Assembly (NCBI GenBank): GCA_030041515.1
Contig: JASHNS010000061.1
Span: 1 to 36,509 of the forward strand
Reading direction: 5' to 3'
DNA from: Acidobacteriaceae bacterium
GTDB lineage: Bacteria; Acidobacteriota; Terriglobia; Terriglobales; Acidobacteriaceae
Length of the DNA stretch: 36,509 nucleotides
Part shown: in pieces, positions 18,589-26,918 of the stretch
Layout of the letters: each line of letters starts with the position of its first letter
Position numbering within the stretch: the first letter of the stretch is position 1
Notes under the pieces: generated by a model
Database searches by the model: none
The model's input: only the letters and a program-made list of their open reading frames with translations
What the model was told of the DNA's origin: nothing
Position numbers and translations under genes: made by a program

Positions 18589-19224
18589 TTACCCCTGACG
18601 CGACGTGCCGCTGAGCGATGCGATCCCAACCTGCAGGAAGGTCCCCGGCGCCAGTTTCAGATTGCCCCGGTCGTCGCGGAAGGTCGCGGACTCCTGACTT
18701 TGCACGGCGCTGTGCAGCGAGACGTGGCCGATCATGCCCGCCTCCTGATCAATGCGCTCCTTACTGTTCACGTGGCGCGGCGCTGGCGGCATCGTCTGGT
18801 TCCCGCTCACAGCCAGCCGCGCTTCGTCGGCGGGGTACGCTCCGATGATGGTGACCTTCACCGGAACCGTCCTGCCATCCTTCAGTTGCGCTTTAGTGAA
18901 CATCAGGCTCAGCGTGGAAGGTCCGCCATTGCTTGAAGCCTGAACCCGATCGACCTTTCCCCACAATTCAGTGCCTCGATCCAGGCGCATGCCATCGGCA
19001 GTCTTCACGGAGCCGTCCAGTCGGGCTTTGATGATCTCACCCCGATGCGCGGTCTGCGCGTCCAGCTTCTGCTGGAGCTGCGCATTCACGCCAACCAGAT
19101 TCCACGATTTCATCGCAGTCTGCTGTGTGGCCGCTGGCGGCTGAGCCCACGCCGCTCCGGCGCAAATCAGGGACGCCGTTGCCGCGCCGAGAGACCAATA
19201 TTTCAGTGTCGTTGCAAGTCGCAT
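18589..19224 (-). CDS. Secreted hypothetical protein
   Basis: The start at 19224 is supported by GGAAAAGGAG eight bases upstream and by the signal peptide it creates (basic start, hydrophobic core, cleavage near GAAWAQ). The 211-residue protein has a short Gln/Ala-rich segment and then a beta-rich region (about 60-135) with GEIIKARLDGSVKTADGMRL, RGTELWGKVDRVQ and DGRTVPVKVTIIG. That pattern of alternating turns and strands is loosely like the beta domain of VirB10/TrbI proteins, but the match is too weak to name. It is probably periplasmic and of unknown function. It converges on frr and shares the terminator region. Confidence 0.7.
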   Translation of the reverse strand: MRLATTLKYWSLGAATASLICAGAAWAQPPAATQQTAMKSWNLVGVNAQLQQKLDAQTAHRGEIIKARLDGSVKTADGMRLDRGTELWGKVDRVQASSNGGPSTLSLMFTKAQLKDGRTVPVKVTIIGAYPADEARLAVSGNQTMPPAPRHVNSKERIDQEAGMIGHVSLHSAVQSQESATFRDDRGNLKLAPGTFLQVGIASLSGTSRQG

Positions 19225-19454
19225 AAATTCCACTCCTTTTCCATGCAAAAATTTGTCAGCCGCTCTCGTCTGGAGCATACTCTGCCGCGGGAGCGCGTTC
19301 ATCGGCGGAATACGTCGCCCCGCCCTGAGGAAATTGCGTCTCGAGCCAATCGCTCGAGGCCGTGGGATTCGGATGAAGCCTCTGCTTATTTCGACGCAGT
19401 GAACACACGGATGGATACAGTGAAACCGCATCCGCACGTGAATTTTGGATTATC

Positions 19455-19475
19455 CGCGGAAGGCAACCTTCCACG
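19455..19475 (-). terminator. Possible weak terminator hairpin
   Basis: CGCGGAAGG, loop CAA, CCTTCCACG forms a nine-pair stem with one mismatch, 12 bp beyond the stop of the small minus-strand gene at 19488. No good T-run follows on the minus strand, so termination would be inefficient. Confidence 0.35.
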
Positions 19476-19487
19476 GGAAAAAGGACG

Positions 19488-19727
19488 TTACATCACGTAG
19501 GCAGCGCGCTCCAGCTCCTGCTGCATAAAATCCAGTGAGCTGTGGCCCTCCAGCCGCTGCACCAAATCCCGAACCACCTCTGGATCAGCGCCGTAGCCGC
19601 GTCCGGAGAGAAACGTCGTGACCAGCTCGGCCGCCTGCCAGGAATCCATGCCGGTCTGCAGCAGCTCCGTGCGCAACCCCGCCAATTCGGCCACTGGAAA
19701 CTTCTCGATTCTTCTTTCCTCGGCCAT
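19488..19727 (-). CDS. Small conserved-looking hypothetical protein
   Basis: The 79-residue protein begins MAEERRIEKFPVAELAGLR. This start is chosen because AAGGGGGA, a strong Shine-Dalgarno, lies about four bases upstream; an in-frame GTG at 19799 would add 24 residues but has no ribosome-binding site. The sequence is helical and acidic, with no signal peptide, membrane segment or known motif. I do not recognise the family. The gap to the next minus-strand gene (19225-19487) contains the hairpin CTCGAGC-CAATC-GCTCGAG (19340-19358) and nothing else I can support. Confidence 0.6.
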   Translation of the reverse strand: MAEERRIEKFPVAELAGLRTELLQTGMDSWQAAELVTTFLSGRGYGADPEVVRDLVQRLEGHSSLDFMQQELERAAYVM

Positions 19728-19868
19728 AGATCCCCCTTGTGGCGCCAGACGCCCCGCACCGAATGTCCCGAATTTCAACTCCTTGTTCTGGTTAGACACG
19801 AGTTTCGCCAGGATGTGTTGCTATGAGGGAAGAAAAGAAGATGACCCGGCAGGCGTAAACTGGCAGGC

Positions 19869-20009
19869 ATGGCGCACGGTGATGAAGGCAACCATGATCC
19901 CCAGGGCGGTCCGTCCTGGATTCTCATGCTTCTGCTGATCCTCCTGGCCATGGCGATAGCTCTTGGCGTTGCCGAGGCCTTCATTCATCCCATGCTGCAC
20001 CCAAAATAG
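19869..20009 (+). CDS. Tiny single-pass membrane protein
   Basis: This 46-residue ORF runs from ATG at 19869 to TAG at 20007-20009. It reads MAHGDEGNHDPQGGPSW, then a hydrophobic stretch of about 22 residues (ILMLLLILLAMAIALGV), and ends AFIHPMLHPK. A polar start, one membrane helix and a short tail is a plausible small inner-membrane protein. The Shine-Dalgarno is weak (GGCAGGC). It lies 103 bp before coaE on the same strand. Expression is not certain. Confidence 0.5.
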   Translation: MAHGDEGNHDPQGGPSWILMLLLILLAMAIALGVAEAFIHPMLHPK

Positions 20010-20112
20010 CGCTCAGTTCGCCCGCGGAACTGGCCGCCCGGAATCTTCCTCTGCGGATTTGTAGAATGCAGGTGGGAATTCCCCTGTATCCGCGCACGAG
20101 GACAGACGATTG

Positions 20113-20805
20113 ATGCTGCGAGTAGGACTCACCGGCGGATTGGGCAGCGGCAAGTCGACGGTCGCCGCCATCTTTCGAGAATGTGGCGCTGCCGTACTGG
20201 AGGCCGATGCCATCGCGCGCGAGTTGATGCAGCCCGGCCGCGTCGCATACGGCCTCATCGTGGAACGATTCGGGCCCCGCGTCGTATGCCCTGACGGCTC
20301 CCTCGACCGCGCACGCCTCGCGGAGCTGGCGTTTGGCGAAGGCCATCTGGCGGAGCTCAACGGCATCGTTCATCCGCCCACCATTGCCGAGCAGGAGCGC
20401 CGCATGCGCGAAATCTTCGCGCGCGATCCCCTCGCCGTGGTCGTGGTGGAATCGGCTCTCATCTTCGAAGCCGAGGCCGGCGGGAGCGCCCCTGGATGGC
20501 GTCAGCGATTTGACCGCATCATTTTGGTTACCGCACCCGATGAGCTGAAGATCCAGCGCTTTCTCGCTCGCGCACTGCCGCTGGATGCCACCGCGCAGCA
20601 GCGCGCGCAGGTGGACCGCGACGCCCGCGCCAGGCTCGCGGCCCAGATTTCCGACGCGCAAAAAGTGCCGCTCTGCGATTACGTCATCGACAACTCCGGT
20701 ACCCTCGCGTCGACCCACTCGCAGGTGGACCGGATCGCTCGGGAACTCCAGGCAGCTTCCGAAACCTGCCGCCCCCTCCTCGATACAATGAGGCGAACGT
20801 TATGA
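20113..20805 (+). CDS. coaE: Dephospho-CoA kinase
   Basis: CoaE phosphorylates dephospho-CoA, the last step of coenzyme A synthesis. The P-loop GLTGGLGSGKSTVA (5-18) is at the N-terminus. It is followed by EADAIARELMQPG, in which the aspartate is catalytic, and by the FDRIILVTAP and lid-region motifs. The C-terminus (CDYVIDNSGT) is typical. The ATG at 20113 is preferred to the TTG directly before it. GAGGA lies 11 bases upstream. The stop overlaps the next start as ATGA, so the following protease gene is translationally coupled. Length, 230 residues, is slightly above the usual 200. Confidence 0.95.
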   Translation: MLRVGLTGGLGSGKSTVAAIFRECGAAVLEADAIARELMQPGRVAYGLIVERFGPRVVCPDGSLDRARLAELAFGEGHLAELNGIVHPPTIAEQERRMREIFARDPLAVVVVESALIFEAEAGGSAPGWRQRFDRIILVTAPDELKIQRFLARALPLDATAQQRAQVDRDARARLAAQISDAQKVPLCDYVIDNSGTLASTHSQVDRIARELQAASETCRPLLDTMRRTL

Positions 20806-21941
20806 CCTTCCGTCGAGTGCTTCTGGTTCTCCTGCTTGTTGGAGCCTTCTGGTATCTCACCAGCCATTCGCTTTTCCACGGCCGCAGGCTTGCGAGCGAC
20901 GATGCGCCTCTCGAACTCACTGAAGCGCAGGCGGCGCCCGACTACACGCCCGCGGAGATCAACAACATCGACGTCTATAAGCGTGCGTTGCCCTCGGTCG
21001 TCAACATCACTGCGGGAACGGTCACGCTCGACTTCTTCTACGGCTTCGTTCCTCAGGAAGACCAGGGTTCGGGCTTCATCCTCGACAGGCAGGGCCACAT
21101 CCTCACGAATTACCACGTGATCGCCAACGCCCAGAAGATCGAGGTGCAAACCTCCGATAAGCGCCGCTTTCAGGCGCGCCTGATCGGCGGCGACCGAATG
21201 CATGATCTCGCGCTGCTGCAAATCGATGCTTCAAACCTGCAGCCCGCCGTCCTCGCTACCTCTCGCGATTTACAGGTGGGGCAGCAGGTCTACGCAATTG
21301 GCAATCCCTTTGGCCTCTCCGGCACTATGACTACCGGCATCATCAGCGCCATTCGCTCGGTGCGCGGGCCGGAGAGCGCACCCATTGAAAACGCCATCCA
21401 GACCGATGCTGCCATCAATCCAGGCAACTCGGGCGGTCCGCTGCTCAACTCACACGGAGAAGTGATTGGCATCAACACGATGATTGCGCAGAATGGCGCG
21501 GAACAAAACGCCGGCATCGGCTTCGCTATTCCCATCGATACGGCTAAAGCCGTTCTCCAGGATCTGCAGAAGTACGGCCACGCGCGGCGGCCCTCTCTGG
21601 GTGTACGCACCCTGGCCATCGGCCCCGACCTGGCCCAGCAGATGGGCCTGCCCGCCAGCTATGGTTTGTTGATTGAGAGCACGCAGCCGGACGGCGCAGC
21701 CGCTCTTGCCGGTCTGCGCGGCGGCAATCAGATGGCCTACCTCGGCAATATGCAGATTTCCATTGGTGGCGATCTGATCGTTGCCATTGACGGCCAGCCG
21801 GTCACCGATTCCCGCGATGTCGCGGAAATCATGGACAGGCACCAGCCCGGCGACACCGTCATCGTAACCTTCTATCGCGGTCGACAAAGAATGACTGCAC
21901 GCGTGGTGCTCGGCGAAGCGCCCCAACAGGTCAGCGAATGA
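20802..21941 (+). CDS. HtrA/Deg-type serine protease, membrane-anchored
   Basis: A trypsin-like (S1C) protease of the envelope stress type. Residues 5-19 form an N-terminal membrane anchor with no clear cleavage site, so the protease domain should face the periplasm. The catalytic triad is H105 (TNYHVI), D135 (MHDLALLQ) and S210 (NPGNSGGPLL). One PDZ domain follows (about 275-375; SLGVRTLAIGPDLAQQMGLP, DLIVAIDGQPVTDSRDVAEI). A single PDZ with an anchor resembles DegS-type proteins more than two-PDZ DegP, but a specific name is not justified. It overlaps coaE and the following SDR gene by four bases on each side, in a tightly coupled operon. Confidence 0.94.
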   Translation: MTFRRVLLVLLLVGAFWYLTSHSLFHGRRLASDDAPLELTEAQAAPDYTPAEINNIDVYKRALPSVVNITAGTVTLDFFYGFVPQEDQGSGFILDRQGHILTNYHVIANAQKIEVQTSDKRRFQARLIGGDRMHDLALLQIDASNLQPAVLATSRDLQVGQQVYAIGNPFGLSGTMTTGIISAIRSVRGPESAPIENAIQTDAAINPGNSGGPLLNSHGEVIGINTMIAQNGAEQNAGIGFAIPIDTAKAVLQDLQKYGHARRPSLGVRTLAIGPDLAQQMGLPASYGLLIESTQPDGAAALAGLRGGNQMAYLGNMQISIGGDLIVAIDGQPVTDSRDVAEIMDRHQPGDTVIVTFYRGRQRMTARVVLGEAPQQVSE

Positions 21942-22909
21942 CTCCTGCCACACACAAGTGGACTGCGGCAGATATCCCTCCGCAGGCAGCCAGGCTGGCC
22001 CTCATTACCGGGGCAAACAGCGGCATCGGCTTCCACACGGCACTGGAGCTGGCGCGCGCCCGCTGCGGCGTGATTCTCGGTTGCCGCGATCGTATCAAGG
22101 GCGACGCCGCTCGTACCCGCATTCTCGCGCAGGTCCCTGCCGCGCATGTGGAAGTTCTGCCGCTCGATCTGGCCAGCCTCGAATCAATCCGCGCTGCCGC
22201 CGACCGGTTTCTCTCCACGGGCCAGCATCTCGATCTCCTTATCAACAACGCCGGAGTGATGGCGCTGCCCCGCCGTCAGCTCACGCGCGACGGTTTCGAG
22301 CTGCAGTTTGGCACAAACCACCTGGGGCACTTCGCCCTCACTGGGCTTCTGATGCCTGCTGTGTTGTCGCCCGGCCCCATCTCGGGTGCTCCCATGTCGC
22401 GCATCGTTACTGTCAGTTCCATCGCCCACCGTGGCGCAACGATGGACCTTGCAAATCTGCAGTGGGAGCGAGGCTATCGCCCGTGGCCCGCCTACCGTCG
22501 CTCGAAGCTCGCGAACCTGTTCTTTGGCTTCGAGCTGGAGCGCCGCCTGGAGAGAGCGCACGCGCCGGCCATAAGCATCGTCGTCCATCCCGGCGTCTCC
22601 AATACGAACCTCTTCGCCTCCGGTCCCGGCCAGGGACGCAGTCTCATCGCAAAACTTACTCCGGCTTTCATCGCTCTCTTTGCTCAGTCCGATGCCCAGG
22701 GCGCTCTCCCCACGCTCTATGCGGCGACCGCGCCCGAGATCCGTGGCGGACGCTTCTACGGTTGCGACGGATTCCGCCAGATGTACGGCTATCCTGTCGA
22801 AGTCCGCGCTGAGACGCAGGCCTACGACGAGGCCCTGGCAGCGAGGCTCTGGGAGATCTCAGAGAATCTCACCGGCGTGCAGTATCGCCTTCCAGAGCGG
22901 CAGTCGTGA
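21938..22909 (+). CDS. Short-chain dehydrogenase/reductase
   Basis: The 323-residue SDR has the NAD(P)-binding TGANSGIG motif (24-31), LLINNAGVMALP, the catalytic serine in TVSSIAHRG and the Y-x3-K pair in AYRRSKLAN. The overall pattern (NHLGHFALTGLL, then VVHPGVSNTNL) is that of the retinol dehydrogenase/WW-oxidoreductase-like subfamily. These subfamily members act on diverse alcohols and ketones, so the substrate is unknown. Start and stop overlap the neighbouring genes by four bases (ATGA and GTGA), so it belongs to the coaE operon by organisation. Confidence 0.92.
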   Translation: MTPATHKWTAADIPPQAARLALITGANSGIGFHTALELARARCGVILGCRDRIKGDAARTRILAQVPAAHVEVLPLDLASLESIRAAADRFLSTGQHLDLLINNAGVMALPRRQLTRDGFELQFGTNHLGHFALTGLLMPAVLSPGPISGAPMSRIVTVSSIAHRGATMDLANLQWERGYRPWPAYRRSKLANLFFGFELERRLERAHAPAISIVVHPGVSNTNLFASGPGQGRSLIAKLTPAFIALFAQSDAQGALPTLYAATAPEIRGGRFYGCDGFRQMYGYPVEVRAETQAYDEALAARLWEISENLTGVQYRLPERQS

Positions 22910-23568
22910 CCCGCAGCTCGCCCATCCTCTTCGCCGCAACCACGAACCCTGGCAAACTCAGCGACTTTGCCGTGGCCGCCGCCCAGAGCGGATTTTCCGT
23001 GGAGCCGCTCCCGCAACTGCGCGAGATCCCCGCTCCCGAAGAAAACCAGCCGAGCTTCGAAGGCAATGCTCGGCTCAAGGCGGAGTATTACAGTCGCTTC
23101 GCGCTGCAAGACGCTCTGGTGCTCGCCGACGATTCAGGACTCGAGGTGGACGCCCTCGCCGGCGCGCCCGGCGTGCGGTCCGCTCGCTATGCACAGGATT
23201 CCGCCTGCGAGCCCGACGCAGCGGATAATCCCCGTCTCGGGTGGCTCGGTTCCAATGCGGTCGACGTACGCAACAATCTGTTGCTGCTCAGGCAAATGGA
23301 TGATGTCGCCCAACGCTCAGCCCGCTACCGCTGCGTCCTCGCCCTCGCCCGCGCTGGGACAACCCTGAATACTGCCGAAGGCAGCGTCGAAGGCGAAATC
23401 CTCAAGACGCCGCGAGGCACCGGCGGCTTTGGTTATGATCCGCTCTTCTGGCTGCCAGACCTTGGCCGTACCATGGCTGAGCTTTCGCTTCAGGAAAAGC
23501 ACGCCCTCAGCCATCGCGGACGCGCCTTTCGCGCGCTCCTGCCCGGGCTCAGCCAAATCGTTCGCTGA
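22906..23568 (+). CDS. rdgB: dITP/XTP pyrophosphatase (RdgB/HAM1)
   Basis: RdgB hydrolyses dITP, ITP and XTP to keep deaminated purines out of DNA and RNA. Motifs: FAATTNPGKLSDF at the N-terminus, PEENQPSFEGNARLKAEYY, ADDSGLEVDALAGAPGVRSA (the active-site segment), TGGFGYDPLFW and HALSHRGRAF. The start is GTG at 22906, inside the four-base overlap GTGA with the SDR stop. No other start fits the family N-terminus. Length, 220 residues, is slightly longer than usual because of an insertion after the RYAQDS stretch. It is the last gene of the coaE-protease-SDR-rdgB operon and converges with moeA, 18 bp away. Confidence 0.95.
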   Translation: MTRSSPILFAATTNPGKLSDFAVAAAQSGFSVEPLPQLREIPAPEENQPSFEGNARLKAEYYSRFALQDALVLADDSGLEVDALAGAPGVRSARYAQDSACEPDAADNPRLGWLGSNAVDVRNNLLLLRQMDDVAQRSARYRCVLALARAGTTLNTAEGSVEGEILKTPRGTGGFGYDPLFWLPDLGRTMAELSLQEKHALSHRGRAFRALLPGLSQIVR

Positions 23569-23586
23569 CGTGGCTCTGGTGTCCGC

Positions 23587-24819
23587 TCACAGTATCAGCA
23601 CGGAAACCATTGCGCCGGCAGGCAGCCGGTCGGCCGTCTCCGGCACCACCACAAAGCCGTTGGCTTTCGCGGCGGCGGCCAGATCGCCCGACCCCTGCCA
23701 GGCCACCGGCCGCACTCCCGCTCCGCCCACATCGCTTTCCATGCGTGCGGGCAGGAAGCGAGTAAGGCCCGTCTTGACGCGCACCTCCTCCTCCATCCGT
23801 GCGGTCACGAAGCGCGGTCCCGAGTCAATTTCGCCGCCGAGCGCGCGCAGCAGCGGCGCCACGAAGAGTGCGAAGGTGACCATCGTCGAAACTGGGTTGC
23901 CGGGCAATCCAAAAAAGTATCGTTCCGCCAGCCGCCCAAAGACCACGGGCTTTCCCGGCTGAATCCGCGCGCCGGTGAAAAAGAACTCGGCGCCGCACCG
24001 CAGCAGCGCCTGCTCCACGACGTCGTACTTACCCATGGAGACGCCGCCTGCCAGCACGATCAGATCCATCTCCAAAGCCTTGGCAAGGGCATCTTCCGTA
24101 GCCGTTACTTCGTCCGGTACGACCGGAAGAATCCTGGGCGCTCCTCCCGCGGCCAGCGTCTGCGCGGCCAGCGAGTAACTGTTCGAGTTGCGAATCTGGT
24201 GCGGCAGTGGCTCGCGGCTGACATCCACCAGTTCGTCCCCCGTCGCCAGAATGGCTACGCGTGGCCGCGCAAAGACCGCCAGCGTGGCATAGCCGCATGA
24301 CGCTGCTGCGCCAATCATTGGAACCGTCATGCGCCGGCCTTCCGCAGCCAGAACGGCGCCCTCATGCGCCTCCGCGCCAGCGTCGACAATGTTGTCGCCA
24401 GGCGCGAGCGTGCGTTGCGCGGTCAGGCCAACGAATACTCCCGAAGTCTGCACGTCCTCGATCATCACCACGCAGTCTGCGCCGCGAGGAACTGCCGCCC
24501 CGGTCATGATTTCCACCGCGTCTCCTGCTGCCAGCGGCCCCATCGTCCACGGCTCCCCAGCGCGCAACTGCCCCGCAACCCTCAGTTGCCCCGCCATCAA
24601 CTCGGCGGCGCGGCAGGCAAACCCGTCCCGAGTGGCGCGCGGAAATGGCGGCTGACTGCGGTCGGACACAATGGGCTGCGCCAGGACCCGCCCAGCGGCG
24701 GCGAGCAACGGAGCCTGTTCCACCGCGCGTGCCGTATGACGCGCTTTCTCGGCATGTTGGCGAACGCAGGCTGCCGCCTCCAGGTAGCTCAATACGTTTT
24801 CAGAAGTCGTGGGGGACAT
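23587..24819 (-). CDS. moeA: Molybdopterin molybdotransferase
   Basis: MoeA inserts molybdate into adenylylated molybdopterin. The 410-residue protein has the family motifs: DGFACRAAEL, GDAVEIMTGAAVPRGADCVV, ILATGDELVDV, IRNSNSYSLA, LAGGVSMGKYDVVEQAL and FGLPGNPVSTMV. The start at 24819 (MSPTTSENVLSYLEAAA) is preferred to a longer frame from 24888, because the longer frame would run through the terminator hairpin of the upstream gene. Shine-Dalgarno is weak. No other molybdenum-cofactor gene lies in the window. Confidence 0.95.
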   Translation of the reverse strand: MSPTTSENVLSYLEAAACVRQHAEKARHTARAVEQAPLLAAAGRVLAQPIVSDRSQPPFPRATRDGFACRAAELMAGQLRVAGQLRAGEPWTMGPLAAGDAVEIMTGAAVPRGADCVVMIEDVQTSGVFVGLTAQRTLAPGDNIVDAGAEAHEGAVLAAEGRRMTVPMIGAAASCGYATLAVFARPRVAILATGDELVDVSREPLPHQIRNSNSYSLAAQTLAAGGAPRILPVVPDEVTATEDALAKALEMDLIVLAGGVSMGKYDVVEQALLRCGAEFFFTGARIQPGKPVVFGRLAERYFFGLPGNPVSTMVTFALFVAPLLRALGGEIDSGPRFVTARMEEEVRVKTGLTRFLPARMESDVGGAGVRPVAWQGSGDLAAAAKANGFVVVPETADRLPAGAMVSVLIL

Positions 24820-24846
24820 GCCAATGATTGTCGCAATGCTTGCTGC

Positions 24847-24879
24847 AAAAGGAAAAGAGCGCCCTCTTTGGGCGCTCCT
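24847..24879 (-). terminator. Intrinsic terminator of the TPR gene
   Basis: GAGCGCCC, loop TCTTT, GGGCGCTC (24857-24877) forms a perfect eight-pair stem. On the minus strand it is followed by TTTTCCTTTT. It sits 25 bp after the stop at 24902 and just ahead of moeA, so moeA needs its own promoter. Confidence 0.9.
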
Positions 24880-24901
24880 TCCCGGCAACTACGGACCCCG
24901 A

Positions 24902-26035
24902 TCAGTGCTTCTTCTTGCCTGCAGCGTAGCTCGAAGACTGCGTCTGGCCCATCTCCTGGATCACCGCTTTCGCATCGTTCGCGAACGGCCCGTTCGGCGC
25001 CAGTTGCAGGTATTTCTGGTATGCCTCCAGGCACCCCGGAGGAGCGATGATTTTCTGCGTCTTTGGGTCTACTGTCGCCTTGTTGATTAGTGCCTTGCCC
25101 TTCAGGTAGTAGGGTATCGGCCCATTCGGATTCGCGGCGATCGCCTTATCCGCGGCCGCTACCGTAGCATCGATCTGGTTGTACCGATCCATCATGATGG
25201 CTTCGTTGGTGTAGTACATCGCGGCCTGCGACGGATCCTCCTGCGCAGCCGCATCGTAGGCGGCCTGCGCCTCCGGATATTTCCCGAGCGAAGCCAAAGA
25301 CTCGCCCAGCGAGTTATCGGCTGAGCCTTCCAGGTCCGGGTGCGGTTTCTTGTCCGCCTTATCCATGGCGATGCCCTTTTGCAGCGACGTCACCGCGTCA
25401 GCCCAGTCCTTTTCGCCTCGCTGCGCGATCCCGAGTTCCACCCACAACACAGCCGCATCCGGCATAATCCCTGTGTCCTTCTGCATCAGAGCCGCCGCTG
25501 CAGCATAATTCCCGGCCGCGTCATCCGAGCGCGCCGTGTGCAGGTCGCCGTTCAAATTCTTGATCTTGGCGTTCTCTTTCAGAATCGCCGCATTCTTCTG
25601 CTTCATCTCCTCGATCTGCTTGCGCTGTTCGGGCGTCATCTTTTCCAGGTACGCCTGGCGCGACATGTCGAAGTTCTGCTCCGTGTCCTGGCCAGAGACA
25701 ATCTTGACGTTGTCGAACTGGTCTACCACCTTGTCTGGCGGCGTGTTCGCCGCGCGGTACACCACCGTGTAAGAACCCGGCGCGACTCCGGTTCCCTTAT
25801 AGGTACCGTCGTCCCCCACGGGAAAAGTGTATTTCGCCTGCTCCGTGGGCGATGTCAGCCCCCCCTGGTACATCGAAACGGTGCCGCCCTTCACGGGTGC
25901 TCCCGTTGGATCGTTGATCAGTCCATGAATCGAGCCGGGAGTCGTTTGAGCCGCGGCGTGCGGTCCTGCCAGGGGCAACGTCAATGCCACCAGAGCGGCC
26001 AGCGCCAGGCGCAGCCGGAAGTATTTCGTTCGCAT
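24902..26035 (-). CDS. Secreted carboxypeptidase-regulatory/TPR protein
   Basis: This 377-residue protein starts at 26035; the upstream in-frame extension is rejected because this ATG has AGAGGAAGGA upstream and yields a clean signal peptide ending near HAAAQ. Residues 32-110 form a carboxypeptidase regulatory-like beta domain (GSIHGLINDPTGAPVKGGTV, GTYKGTGVAPGSYTVVYR). A lysine/glutamate-rich helical segment follows (about 122-165). Residues 180-350 contain tetratricopeptide repeats (GNYAAAAALMQKDTG, KDWADAVTSLQKGIAMD, LGKYPEAQAAYDAAAQEDP). It is likely an envelope scaffold. The start shares one base with the queC stop (TGATG), so the two are coupled, although their functions look unrelated. 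Confidence 0.87.
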   Translation of the reverse strand: MRTKYFRLRLALAALVALTLPLAGPHAAAQTTPGSIHGLINDPTGAPVKGGTVSMYQGGLTSPTEQAKYTFPVGDDGTYKGTGVAPGSYTVVYRAANTPPDKVVDQFDNVKIVSGQDTEQNFDMSRQAYLEKMTPEQRKQIEEMKQKNAAILKENAKIKNLNGDLHTARSDDAAGNYAAAAALMQKDTGIMPDAAVLWVELGIAQRGEKDWADAVTSLQKGIAMDKADKKPHPDLEGSADNSLGESLASLGKYPEAQAAYDAAAQEDPSQAAMYYTNEAIMMDRYNQIDATVAAADKAIAANPNGPIPYYLKGKALINKATVDPKTQKIIAPPGCLEAYQKYLQLAPNGPFANDAKAVIQEMGQTQSSSYAAGKKKH

Positions 26036-26793
26036 CAGTGTCCTTCCTCTCTGATCAAGGGCGCGGCCGATCCGTCGGAGGGCCCACGCTCGTGAAACTG
26101 TCCTTCGGCACGCGACTCGTACCGAATGGGGTCCTCGACCCCGGCCTGTTCGAAAGCGCGCAGACGCAGGACGCAACTATCGCAGACCCCGCAGGCGGCT
26201 TCCGAGCCCGAATAGCATGACCACGTTAAATCCAGAGGCGCCGCAAGTTCAAGCCCGAGCGCCACGATCTCCTTCTTGTGCATATGGATGAGCGGAGTGC
26301 GCACAGCGATGTCGCCCTCTTTGGTTCCCTTCCGGATCAGTTGCTGAAATGCCTCGTAATACTCCGGCCGGCAATCCGGGTACCCGGAGCTGTCCTGCTC
26401 TACAGCACCGATCAGCACCGTTTTCGCGCCCAGAACCTCGGCCCAGCTGACCGCCGCCGACAGGAAATGCGCATTCCTGAAAGGAACATACGTCACCGGA
26501 ATCTCCGCTCCGATGGCCTCCCCCTTGGGCGCGGCCGGAACATCGATTTTGGGGTCCGTCAGCGCCGAGCCGCCGATTCGCCGGAACAAATCGAGCCGCA
26601 GATGCAGGAAATCCCGAAACCCAAGCGCGCCAGCCACCCCGCGGGCAGCCCGCAGTTCCCGCTCCTCTGTCCGCTGTCCGTAGCTGCAATGCAGGGCATA
26701 GGCCTCGTAGTCCCTGGCAGCCAGGGCGGCGCATACACAGGAGTCCATGCCTCCCGAAAGGCACACTACAGCCCGTTCCCGGCTCGCCTGCAT
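26035..26793 (-). CDS. queC: 7-cyano-7-deazaguanine synthase QueC
   Basis: QueC makes preQ0 from 7-carboxy-7-deazaguanine, ammonia and ATP, on the route to queuosine and related modifications. The PP-loop SGGMDS (13-18) and the CSYGQRTEERE motif are intact. The zinc site is C193, C201, C204 and C207 (CYSGSEAACGVCDSC). The start could be ATG at 26793 or the GTG just before it; AAGAG lies close upstream. Other pathway genes (queD, queE, queF) are not in the window. No preQ1 riboswitch is evident in the 125-bp leader after the Rieske gene. Confidence 0.95.
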   Translation of the reverse strand: MQASRERAVVCLSGGMDSCVCAALAARDYEAYALHCSYGQRTEERELRAARGVAGALGFRDFLHLRLDLFRRIGGSALTDPKIDVPAAPKGEAIGAEIPVTYVPFRNAHFLSAAVSWAEVLGAKTVLIGAVEQDSSGYPDCRPEYYEAFQQLIRKGTKEGDIAVRTPLIHMHKKEIVALGLELAAPLDLTWSCYSGSEAACGVCDSCVLRLRAFEQAGVEDPIRYESRAEGQFHERGPSDGSAAPLIREEGH

Positions 26794-26918
26794 CACTCTT
26801 CATCGTATCGCGATGCGCCAGCGGGGGCGAAGCCGGGCCGGTTACCATCGTGAGGTCCGGAGCAAGCACCTTGGGACTGCATCGAAGCCTCGATCCCGGA
26901 ACCCGTAACCCCTGCCTC

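Noticed and set aside
19045-19500. 151-residue plus-strand frame between frr and the small hypothetical gene
   Set aside because: It overlaps the signal peptide region of the minus-strand secreted protein, lacks a ribosome-binding site and has no domain.
26794-26918. preQ1 riboswitch upstream of queC
   Set aside because: The gap lacks the short stem-loop and A-rich tail expected of preQ1 aptamers.
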